DNA from: Flavobacteriaceae bacterium | GTDB taxonomy: Bacteria > Bacteroidota > Bacteroidia > Flavobacteriales > Flavobacteriaceae | Direction: 5' to 3' | Length of the DNA: 16,784 nucleotides | NCBI GenBank assembly: GCA_002690085.1 | Contig: NZDM01000025.1 | Location: 22,842-39,625, forward strand | Shown here: positions 7,620 through 14,463 of the stretch, one piece after another | Layout: every line of letters begins with the position of its first letter | How positions within the stretch are numbered: the stretch's first letter is position 1 | The notes under the pieces: model-generated | What the model saw: only the letters and a program-made list of their open reading frames with translations | Told to the model about the DNA's origin: nothing | The model's database searches: none | Made by a program: the position numbers and the translations under genes

Positions 7620-9806
7620 ATGAAATATAAGTTTTTAGTGGTTTTAAATATATTTTGGGCATTCAAATTGAATGCCCAAAATCAATTACCACTTTCCAAT
7701 GGAAATTTTGAAACCCTAGACTCCGAAAATAGTTTTAGTTACTGGTCTAACAATCAAATTCAAGGGGGTCAGGCTAATTATTCCATAGAAACGCAAAACC
7801 TTATTAACGGCAGCACTAAAGCACAGAAAAGCCAAATCATTTCTTTAGGGACAAGCGGTTGGCATGTTAAAACTCAAAGTGATTATTTGTTTCAAGTAGA
7901 AGCGGGGCAGAACTATACCGTCCGATTTTGGGCAAAAATTAGTGGGTCAAGCTCTGCGACCATAAAGGTTGTATTTCAAGCCTCCGATGCTCCTGGAAGC
8001 TATCAAGGAAACGACAAAACAATTTCTCAAGACTGGCAACAATACAGCCACAGTTTTACAGTCGCAGACAATGCAGATTTAAATAAATTGAGTTTTTGGT
8101 ATATGGATGCTGGGGTTACTTATTATCTCGACGAAGTGGAGGTTGTTGAAGGAAATTCTATTTCGTTTAACCAATCTATAGCCTATCAAATGGTTGATGG
8201 TTTTGGCGCTGGAATCAAACGTAGAACAGAGTTATTGTATCAACTCAGCACCACAATGCGAAATCAAATTGAAGCCCTAGCATTCCAAGATTTAGAAGCC
8301 AATATGATTCGCTTTTTTGTATATCATGACTTAGAAGATCCCAATGACAACAACAACCCATTTAATCTTAACACTGTTGCATTGGACTGGACGCGTTATG
8401 ATAGCAATCCAAACATATCGAGATCTCGCTATGTAGCAGAAGCACTCAATAATGCCTTCAGTATGAGTGTTAATGGATTTGATCATATTATTGGAAATTG
8501 CAACAGTGCACCTGCTTGGTTAAAAACTAATAACTCTCACAATGGTGGTGGAACCTTAGTTTCAGGTGGAGAAAACGAATACAGCGAATTTTTAGTTGCT
8601 TTTCTTAAAGGTATGGCCTCGCGATACAATATCAATGTCACTGCAATTTCACCGACTAACGAGCCTGACTTTCAAGTTTCTTACGAATCTATGAATACAC
8701 CGCCATCGCAGTTAGCGTCTATTATTAAAAATTTAGACCAACGTTTAACTACAGAGAATTTAGATTTTATCCATATTATTTCTCCTGAAAATTTTAGAGT
8801 AAATTCAAACAACGCTAATACTTCTGCAGCAAACTATATTGCAACTATGTTTTCAGACCCTGATGTTGTCAGTGCTACTGATGTTGTAGCCACTCACACC
8901 TATCAAAGCAATGTCAGTTCTGATGATTGGAATACTTTAAAGACGGTTAGTTTAAACAAAGATATATGGGTAACAGAGGCTGGTAATTTGCACAGTCCAG
9001 ATTTTGATATGTCAGATGCCAGTTATTCTATAGAACGTATCATGGATGGCTTTAATTACGGTGGATTAACAGCCTATATGTTTCATTTATTTTACGAGCC
9101 ACATTTGTATGAAAATGAGGTAAGTCCTGGTGAAAATTATGGATCTTCTGCTTTGGTATTATGGGATAGTGCAAATAATATCATACTTCCAAAACGCTAT
9201 TATGCGTTTAAACATTTTACAAATCTTGTAAAAAAGGGGTACCAAAGGATTCATTCGGATACATTTGGAGATGCTTTAAGAGTTTTGGCTTTTAAATCAC
9301 CTGATAATTCTAAAATTGTAGTACAGCTTTTCACACAGAACAATCAAAGTGATTTTGATGTTGTAATTCCTTCAGGGACAACTTCTGTTGAGCACTACAT
9401 TACTTCAGACAATAGTAACGAAAATTTCACGAGTGTTTCAACTAATAACATTGATCTTGGAGAAAATTCCATGCCAATGTCAATGGACGCCATGTCTATG
9501 CATAGCTTGGTTTTTAATATTGACACAAGTTTGAGCTTAGATTCCGTAACTTTTACAGATCAGGCTACTGAACTTTTAGTTTTTCCAAATCCTGCAAAAA
9601 CACAATTAGAATTACGTTTCTTACACTTTGAACCGCATGAAATTAGTATATTCCAATACAATGGTTCCAGAGTTTTCAAAAAAAATTACCCAGCATCCAA
9701 AAATCTAAGTCTTGATGTGCAATTTTTGCCCCCCGGTTTTTACATCCTTAAATCAACAACACAAAAAGGCCAACACGCTGTTAAACTCATAATAGAAAAT
9801 TTATGA
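7620..9806 (+). CDS. GH30-like secreted glycoside hydrolase with N-terminal CBM-like module and T9SS domain
   Basis: This 728-aa protein probably hydrolyses a beta-linked glycan outside the cell. Residues 1-19 are a signal peptide (cleavage near LNA, before Q20). Residues about 22-176 form a CBM4/9-like beta-sandwich, from LPLSNGNFE to YYLDEVEVVEG. The catalytic TIM barrel plus side beta-domain of clan GH-A, GH30 type, covers about 182-635: VDGFGAG (192-198), APAWLK (297-302), acid/base Glu348 in ISPTNEPDF, and nucleophile Glu453 in IWVTEAGN. Residues 652-728 are a type A T9SS domain (VFPNPAK, PPGFYILK). GH30 subfamilies include xylanases, beta-1,6-glucanases, galactanases and fucosidases; I cannot place this one, and the WVTEAGN nucleophile context is not one I associate with a characterised subfamily. 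The gene sits 21 nt after susD and its stop overlaps the next ATG by 4 nt, implying translational coupling. A 15-bp perfect inverted repeat lies in its signal-peptide codons. Confidence 0.85.
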   Translation: MKYKFLVVLNIFWAFKLNAQNQLPLSNGNFETLDSENSFSYWSNNQIQGGQANYSIETQNLINGSTKAQKSQIISLGTSGWHVKTQSDYLFQVEAGQNYTVRFWAKISGSSSATIKVVFQASDAPGSYQGNDKTISQDWQQYSHSFTVADNADLNKLSFWYMDAGVTYYLDEVEVVEGNSISFNQSIAYQMVDGFGAGIKRRTELLYQLSTTMRNQIEALAFQDLEANMIRFFVYHDLEDPNDNNNPFNLNTVALDWTRYDSNPNISRSRYVAEALNNAFSMSVNGFDHIIGNCNSAPAWLKTNNSHNGGGTLVSGGENEYSEFLVAFLKGMASRYNINVTAISPTNEPDFQVSYESMNTPPSQLASIIKNLDQRLTTENLDFIHIISPENFRVNSNNANTSAANYIATMFSDPDVVSATDVVATHTYQSNVSSDDWNTLKTVSLNKDIWVTEAGNLHSPDFDMSDASYSIERIMDGFNYGGLTAYMFHLFYEPHLYENEVSPGENYGSSALVLWDSANNIILPKRYYAFKHFTNLVKKGYQRIHSDTFGDALRVLAFKSPDNSKIVVQLFTQNNQSDFDVVIPSGTTSVEHYITSDNSNENFTSVSTNNIDLGENSMPMSMDAMSMHSLVFNIDTSLSLDSVTFTDQATELLVFPNPAKTQLELRFLHFEPHEISIFQYNGSRVFKKNYPASKNLSLDVQFLPPGFYILKSTTQKGQHAVKLIIENL
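7652..7682. repeat. Perfect 15-bp inverted repeat within the GH30-like gene start
   Basis: ATTTTGGGCATTCAA (7652-7666) and TTGAATGCCCAAAAT (7668-7682) are exact reverse complements around one central A (7667). As RNA this would form a long stem with a tight loop, spanning codons 11-21 of the GH30-like protein across the end of its signal peptide. No T-tract follows on either strand, so it is not a standard intrinsic terminator. It could be an mRNA processing or stability element, a translation attenuator, or a dimeric regulator site; the sequence alone does not decide. Confidence 0.9.
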
Positions 9807-11206
9807 AATCAAACTTTCAAATAACACTTCTTTTTTGTTTTTTATTTTTAACGATCTTCTTAAAATCTGAAGCTCAAGAAAACACAACCAGTCCTAATTT
9901 TATTTTTTATTTAGCGGATGATCAAGATTTATTGGACTATGGGGTTTATGGCAATCCTAAAGTACACACCCCAGCGGTGGATGCACTTGCAAAAGAGGGT
10001 ATGCGATTTAATAATTTTTACACCTCTCAAGCCATTTGTGCACCCAGTCGTTCTCAGATTTTCACTGGGATGCACCCTGTAAAAAATGGTTGTATGGCAA
10101 ATCACTTGGCGGTAAAACCCAATTTAAAAACAGTCATTACATATATGGAGGCTGAGGGTTATGACGTCGTCTTGGCAGGCAAGGGTCATGTAAAACCAAA
10201 TTCTGTTTTTAAGTGGTCTAAATATTTCAAATCAGTCAACCACCGCTATTTACCTTTGGACAAGCTTGAAAATTATTTGGAAACCACCAAAAAGCCTTTT
10301 TGTGTATTTATCACATCTGACTTTCCACATGGTCCATATCCAAAGAATTCAAGTTACTCGAATGAGGATATTTTTAAATTGCCGTATGACAAAGGATATA
10401 CCCCAAATTTCAAGCGAGGTTACTATCAAAATATCAAAGATGACAATACACAGTTAGAACTTGTTTTAAACATGGTTAAAGCCAATAACCTAGTTGAAAA
10501 TTCGATATTTATCTATGCTTCCGATCATGGTATTTCTGGTAAATGGGGCGTTGCAGAACAGGGTCTCAGGGTTCCTTTTGTAGTGCGATGGCCTGGAGTT
10601 GTAGCTCCCAACTCTGTTTCAGAAAGTTTATTAAACTTTGTAGATGTTTTACCCACTTTCTTGGATATAATAGGCGCTAAAATCCCAAGTGATATTGACG
10701 GAAAAAGTTTTCAAGCAACGCTTAAAGGTAGTCAAGCGCCTATTCACGATTATATTTATTCTATTTCTACCAGGCAAAATATACAAGCATGTAAGGTTTT
10801 TCCAAGCCGCGCCGTCAGGGGTAAGCGCTATAAGTTCATAAGAAATTACAATTCCATGGAAGTTGTGACCTCTAATTATGGAAACAATCCTGCGGTGAAT
10901 GCTTTTATTAAAATTGGTGCCGAATCTTTTCCAAACATTCCTTTTGAAGAGTTGTACGACTTGGAAAATGATCCTTATCAGAAAAATAATTTAATAAAAA
11001 ATAACGACTTATCTGAAATAAAAGAAGAACTTTCGGAAGCTTTAAAGAATTGGATGCTGTCACAAAATGATTTTTTATTAACAGAAAAAATGCCACTTAT
11101 AAAACCAACGCTACATCCCCTGGATCGGGTTTCAAAATGGAATAAAGTTTCAAAAGATTTAGTGGGAAAAATAAGCGAAAGCGATTATATCCCAGTACAT
11201 TATTAA
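9803..11206 (+). CDS. S1-family (formylglycine-dependent) sulfatase, first of three
   Basis: This 467-aa enzyme probably removes sulfate esters or N-sulfate from imported oligosaccharides. Residues 1-25 are a signal peptide (SEAQ), and there is no T9SS domain, so the periplasm is likely. The sulfatase signature ICAPSRSQIFTG places the formylglycine precursor at Cys79 with Arg83. Metal ligands are Asp39/Asp40 (LADDQD) and Asp241/His242 (YASDHG). Other expected active-site residues are Lys127 and His129 (GKGH) and His176 (FPHGP). The C-terminal subdomain includes the typical LYDLENDPYQKNNL. The general look resembles heparan N-sulfatase-like members, but the substrate position cannot be read from sequence. 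Its ATG overlaps the GH30 stop (ATGA), and the next sulfatase starts 9 nt after its end. The core residues are intact, so it should be active if the cell makes formylglycine. Confidence 0.93.
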   Translation: MKSNFQITLLFCFLFLTIFLKSEAQENTTSPNFIFYLADDQDLLDYGVYGNPKVHTPAVDALAKEGMRFNNFYTSQAICAPSRSQIFTGMHPVKNGCMANHLAVKPNLKTVITYMEAEGYDVVLAGKGHVKPNSVFKWSKYFKSVNHRYLPLDKLENYLETTKKPFCVFITSDFPHGPYPKNSSYSNEDIFKLPYDKGYTPNFKRGYYQNIKDDNTQLELVLNMVKANNLVENSIFIYASDHGISGKWGVAEQGLRVPFVVRWPGVVAPNSVSESLLNFVDVLPTFLDIIGAKIPSDIDGKSFQATLKGSQAPIHDYIYSISTRQNIQACKVFPSRAVRGKRYKFIRNYNSMEVVTSNYGNNPAVNAFIKIGAESFPNIPFEELYDLENDPYQKNNLIKNNDLSEIKEELSEALKNWMLSQNDFLLTEKMPLIKPTLHPLDRVSKWNKVSKDLVGKISESDYIPVHY

Positions 11207-11215
11207 ACATTTAAA

Positions 11216-12877
11216 ATGAATCAGATTAAAAGCTTTTTATTTTTTGGACTGATGCTTATTACAACACCATCCTCCTTGGCGCAAAAGATTTCCAAAAAGC
11301 CATTAAATGTCGTTTGGATCAGCTGTGAAGATATGGGGCCTGTTTTAAGTGCCTATGGCAATAAAGCGGTTCATACCCCTAATATAGACCGTTTGGCAAA
11401 TGAAGGCATCAAATATACCAATGCTTATGCAACGGTTGGGGTTTGTGCGCCTAGTCGTTTTTCTATCATTACCGGCATGTACCCTGCACGTTTAGGGGCC
11501 CACAATATGCGAACGGGTGACCATAACAACTTTAAATGGCCAGAAGACATAAAGATTAGAATAGACAAAGGAGTTTTAGACAAGTCCGGTAAAAATGTTC
11601 CAGATTATGAGGTGGTGCCTCCTGCTTATGTAAAACCATTTCCAGAGTATCTAAGAGCCCAGGGCTATTATTGTGTCAATGATAACAAGTGTGACTATCA
11701 ATTCAATGCACCTTTCACAGCTTGGGACGATGTTTATGGGGGCGGTTCCTATAAAAATGCGCCTGAAGGGCGCCCTTTTTTCTATGTCAAAAATTATTAC
11801 ACGACCCACGAATCGCGGATTTGGCTTCGTAAAGACAAACCCATGACGGTCGATCCATCATCTGTACCAGTTCCTGATTATTATGCCGATATACCTATTG
11901 TACGTGAAGGCATTGCACGTAAATATTCAAACATTGAAGCCTTGGATAAAGAGGTGGGCATTTTGTTAGATGCGCTTGAAGCTGATGGTGTTATGGAGAA
12001 TTCCGTTATTTTCTTCTGGAGCGATCACGGCGGTAATCTTTTGCGACAAAAAAGAGCCGTTGGAGACAGTGGTCTTCATGTGCCTTTGATTATCCGCTAC
12101 CCTGATGGTTATCGTGCAGGTGAAACCGAATCGCGTATGGTTTCACTAATGGATTTAGGCCCAACAGTACTGTCTTTGACAGGTCAAAAACCACCAGAAT
12201 ATATGGACGGAAAGGCTTTTGCAGGCCCTTTTGAAGAAGCCCCGAGAGATTTTATTTATGGTTCAGCCGATCGCTTTGATGAATCTACAGACATGCAGCG
12301 TTCTGTTTTGGATGGACGTTATGTTTACATTAAGAATTTCATGCCGGAGCTACCATTGATTTACAGGAATAGATATAGAGAACAAATTCCGATGAATAAG
12401 CATTTGATTGAATTAGATACCGAAGGGAAGCTTGAGGGTGATGCTGCTTATATATTTATGAAAACGAAGCCTCTTGAAGAACTTTATGATCTAAAAAATG
12501 ACCCTTATGAGGTACATAATTTAGCCAATGACCCGGCCTATGCTGAAAAGTTAATTTTGTTGAGAAGTCAACTCAGTCAGTGGCAAGCATCAATAAAAGA
12601 CCGTGGCTTTACACCTGAGAGTGAAATCATTCGCGAATTTTGGCCCGGTATGATTCAACCAGTTACGGCGGACGTAAAGATTCAGCAACAGAACAATACC
12701 ATTGTCCTGAGCTGTGCAACAGAAGGTGCTTCTATTGCTTACCAGCTATCAGATGCCATTGGAACGGATTACTGGCAACTTTACTCAAAGCCTCTTTTGT
12801 TACAACCGCAAGAAAAAATAAGCACACGCGCCATTCGCATTGGCTATAAAGCTTCTAAAATTACAGTTAAAAATTAA
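11216..12877 (+). CDS. S1-family sulfatase with C-terminal CHB_HEX_C-like domain, second of three
   Basis: This 553-aa protein has a signal peptide (residues about 1-23, ending SSLAQ) and no sorting domain, so it is likely periplasmic. The signature VCAPSRFSIITG puts the formylglycine precursor at Cys77. The first metal-binding pair is Glu38-Asp39 in ISCEDMG rather than Asp-Asp; I recall ISCED in a sulfoglucosamine-sulfohydrolase-like group, so it is not a sign of loss. The second pair is Asp270/His271 (WSDHGG). KPLEELYDLKNDPYEVHNLA closes the sulfatase fold. About 75 further residues (479-553) form a small beta-domain (SCATEGASIAYQLSD, RAIRIGYKAS) resembling the chitobiase/hexosaminidase C-terminal domain found on some sulfatases; its role is unclear. 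It follows the first sulfatase by 9 nt and precedes the third by 13 nt. Confidence 0.93.
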   Translation: MNQIKSFLFFGLMLITTPSSLAQKISKKPLNVVWISCEDMGPVLSAYGNKAVHTPNIDRLANEGIKYTNAYATVGVCAPSRFSIITGMYPARLGAHNMRTGDHNNFKWPEDIKIRIDKGVLDKSGKNVPDYEVVPPAYVKPFPEYLRAQGYYCVNDNKCDYQFNAPFTAWDDVYGGGSYKNAPEGRPFFYVKNYYTTHESRIWLRKDKPMTVDPSSVPVPDYYADIPIVREGIARKYSNIEALDKEVGILLDALEADGVMENSVIFFWSDHGGNLLRQKRAVGDSGLHVPLIIRYPDGYRAGETESRMVSLMDLGPTVLSLTGQKPPEYMDGKAFAGPFEEAPRDFIYGSADRFDESTDMQRSVLDGRYVYIKNFMPELPLIYRNRYREQIPMNKHLIELDTEGKLEGDAAYIFMKTKPLEELYDLKNDPYEVHNLANDPAYAEKLILLRSQLSQWQASIKDRGFTPESEIIREFWPGMIQPVTADVKIQQQNNTIVLSCATEGASIAYQLSDAIGTDYWQLYSKPLLLQPQEKISTRAIRIGYKASKITVKN

Positions 12878-12890
12878 ATCCATTCGTATT

Positions 12891-14336
12891 ATGAAAAAAT
12901 TAATAAAACACATTCTACTCATTTTTGGCCTGCTACTTTCATCTCATTTCATAAACGCACAGACGGGTACAAAAAACCATAATATTCTTTTTATTTCTGT
13001 GGATGATTTTAGACCAAAAATCAATTCCTATGGCGAGTCTCAAATGATTACCCCGAATATTGACAAATTGGCTTCTGAAGGTCTTCAATTCAATAATGCT
13101 TTCACAAATATTGCAGTTTGTGGCGCGAGTCGGGCCAGCATTATGACAGGCATACGTCCTAGTCAGAAACGATTTAATGATTACACTTCAAGAGCTTCCA
13201 AAGATACGCCCAATGCTATAAGTTTGAATCAACTTTTTATGGAAAATGGTTACGAAACGATATCCTATGGTAAAATATATCACTATCCAAACGATACGGG
13301 TGAATATTGGTCTGATAATGATGGGGGTGCCCATCAAGCAGATTACCAAGATCCTAAAGCCCAGGAGCGCAAGCGCAATGGAGAATTTGGAGAACATGGC
13401 CGCAAGGGACCAGCATTTGAGTATCCAGAGGTGGACGATTACGCCTATAATGATGGTAAAGTAACCCAAAGAGCCTTGGATAAAATGAAAGCATTAAAAG
13501 CAGAAAACAAGCCCTTTTTTATGGCGGTTGGATATGTTTCTCCACATCTGCCTTTTATTCAGCCTAAAAAATATTGGGATCTATATGATCACAATGAAGT
13601 TCCTTTGGCGGACAATGCTTATCAACCAGAGAATTCACCGTATATTGCCATGCATGCCCAGCATGACAATGCGGAGTTGAGAAACATGTATTTAGACATT
13701 CCAAGTAAAGGCTTATTAAGTGATGAAATGTCCAGAAATCTCGTCCACGGCTATTATGCCAGCGTGAGTTATATGGATGCCTTGATTGGAGATTTAATTG
13801 ATGGTTTAGATGCAATGGGATTGCGCGATAATACCACCATTATTTTGTGGAGCGATCATGGGTTCTTTTTAGGGGAGCATGGTTTCTGGTGTAAACACAG
13901 TACCTTTTATGAAGCCATAAAGATACCTTTTATTATTTCCTCTCCAGGTTTTGCTAAAAACCAAACAACAGATTCTTTTACAGAATTAGTGGATGTATAT
14001 CCAACCCTTTGCGAATTAACAGGAATTACTCCACCTGAATACATTCACGGAGAAAGTTTAACAACTGTAATGGAAAATCCATCGGTTAATTTGAAAGATG
14101 AAATTTACACCCGTTATAAGCAAGGCGAGGCCGTGGTGGATAAAAATTATTCTTACACAGAATTTTTTCAAGGAGAAGAATATTTAGGTAATATGCTTTA
14201 TGATCTAAACGTCGATTTGAAGCAAAATACAGACATTTCAAAACGTGCTGAAAATGCAGCATTGGTTGATAAATACAGCAAGAAATTGAAAGTGATGCGG
14301 GATTTTGTAAACAAAGACCCCTTGAAAGAGAAATGA
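12891..14336 (+). CDS. S1-family sulfatase, iduronate-2-sulfatase-like, third of three
   Basis: I chose ATG 12891 (481 aa). The frame extends upstream to a TTG at 12840, but that would overlap the previous gene by 38 nt and put 17 extra residues before an otherwise normal signal peptide (MKKLIKHILL to NAQ, about 1-24). The signature is VCGASRASIMTG: formylglycine precursor Cys77, with Ala instead of Pro at the third position, an allowed C-x-P/A-S-R variant. Metal ligands are Asp38/Asp39 (SVDDF) and Asp322/His323 (WSDHGFFLGEHG). Lys128 and His131 (YGKIYH), His219 (SPHLPF) and Lys335 (WCKHS) complete the site. SVDDFRP, YGKIYH and SDHGFFLGEHG are typical of iduronate-2-sulfatase-like enzymes, suggesting a 2-O-sulfated sugar, but bacterial members act on varied substrates. 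No sorting domain, so probably periplasmic. Last gene of the tight operon. Confidence 0.93.
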   Translation: MKKLIKHILLIFGLLLSSHFINAQTGTKNHNILFISVDDFRPKINSYGESQMITPNIDKLASEGLQFNNAFTNIAVCGASRASIMTGIRPSQKRFNDYTSRASKDTPNAISLNQLFMENGYETISYGKIYHYPNDTGEYWSDNDGGAHQADYQDPKAQERKRNGEFGEHGRKGPAFEYPEVDDYAYNDGKVTQRALDKMKALKAENKPFFMAVGYVSPHLPFIQPKKYWDLYDHNEVPLADNAYQPENSPYIAMHAQHDNAELRNMYLDIPSKGLLSDEMSRNLVHGYYASVSYMDALIGDLIDGLDAMGLRDNTTIILWSDHGFFLGEHGFWCKHSTFYEAIKIPFIISSPGFAKNQTTDSFTELVDVYPTLCELTGITPPEYIHGESLTTVMENPSVNLKDEIYTRYKQGEAVVDKNYSYTEFFQGEEYLGNMLYDLNVDLKQNTDISKRAENAALVDKYSKKLKVMRDFVNKDPLKEK

Positions 14337-14352
14337 TAATAGTTTAAATTTG
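14322..14352 (+). promoter_or_regulatory. Candidate promoter for the beta-helix gene
   Basis: TTG at 14322-14324 and TAAATTTG at 14345-14352 are separated by 20 nt, which fits the Bacteroidota TTG / TAnnTTTG promoter layout. The -33 element is inside the last codons of the third sulfatase. It would give a leader of about 100 nt before ATG 14464. AT-rich sequence makes chance matches common, so this is moderate evidence. Confidence 0.45.
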
Positions 14353-14376
14353 GGATTTGATATTTAGAGATTAATC

Positions 14377-14398
14377 GCCTCAAATTTGATAGGCTTTT
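14377..14398 (+). terminator. Weak possible terminator after the sulfatase genes
   Basis: GCCT (14377-14380) pairs with AGGC (14391-14394), with a partly self-complementary TCAAATTTGA around the loop, followed by TTTT at 14395-14398. The stem is short, so this may only partly stop transcription. It lies 40 nt after the third sulfatase stop. Confidence 0.35.
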
Positions 14399-14400
14399 AC

Positions 14401-14450
14401 TCAAATATTTTAAGCAAATCAAAATTTTAAGTTTAAATTTAAATTTAAAT
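14401..14450 (+). repeat. Short AT-rich direct repeats upstream of the beta-helix gene
   Basis: TCAAATATTTTAAG (14401-14414) recurs as TCAAAATTTTAAG (14419-14431), one copy every 18 nt. It is followed at 14432-14450 by three TTTAAA units in tandem. These sit just before ATG 14464 and could be regulatory or simply low-complexity sequence. Confidence 0.4.
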
Positions 14451-14463
14451 AATTAGCCAAAAA

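Noticed and set aside
11327..11332. Glu-Asp instead of Asp-Asp in the second sulfatase taken as a sign of an inactive enzyme
   Set aside because: The rest of the active site, including CAPSR and SDHGG, is intact, and Glu can serve as a metal ligand; treated as a subgroup feature.
12840..12890. TTG as start of the third sulfatase, overlapping the second
   Set aside because: It adds 17 residues before a normal signal peptide; ATG 12891 has the usual A-rich ATG AAA context and a 13-nt gap.
13188..13469. Overlapping open frames on both strands within the third sulfatase
   Set aside because: Both lie wholly inside a gene with full catalytic motifs and show no domain, signal or start context of their own.
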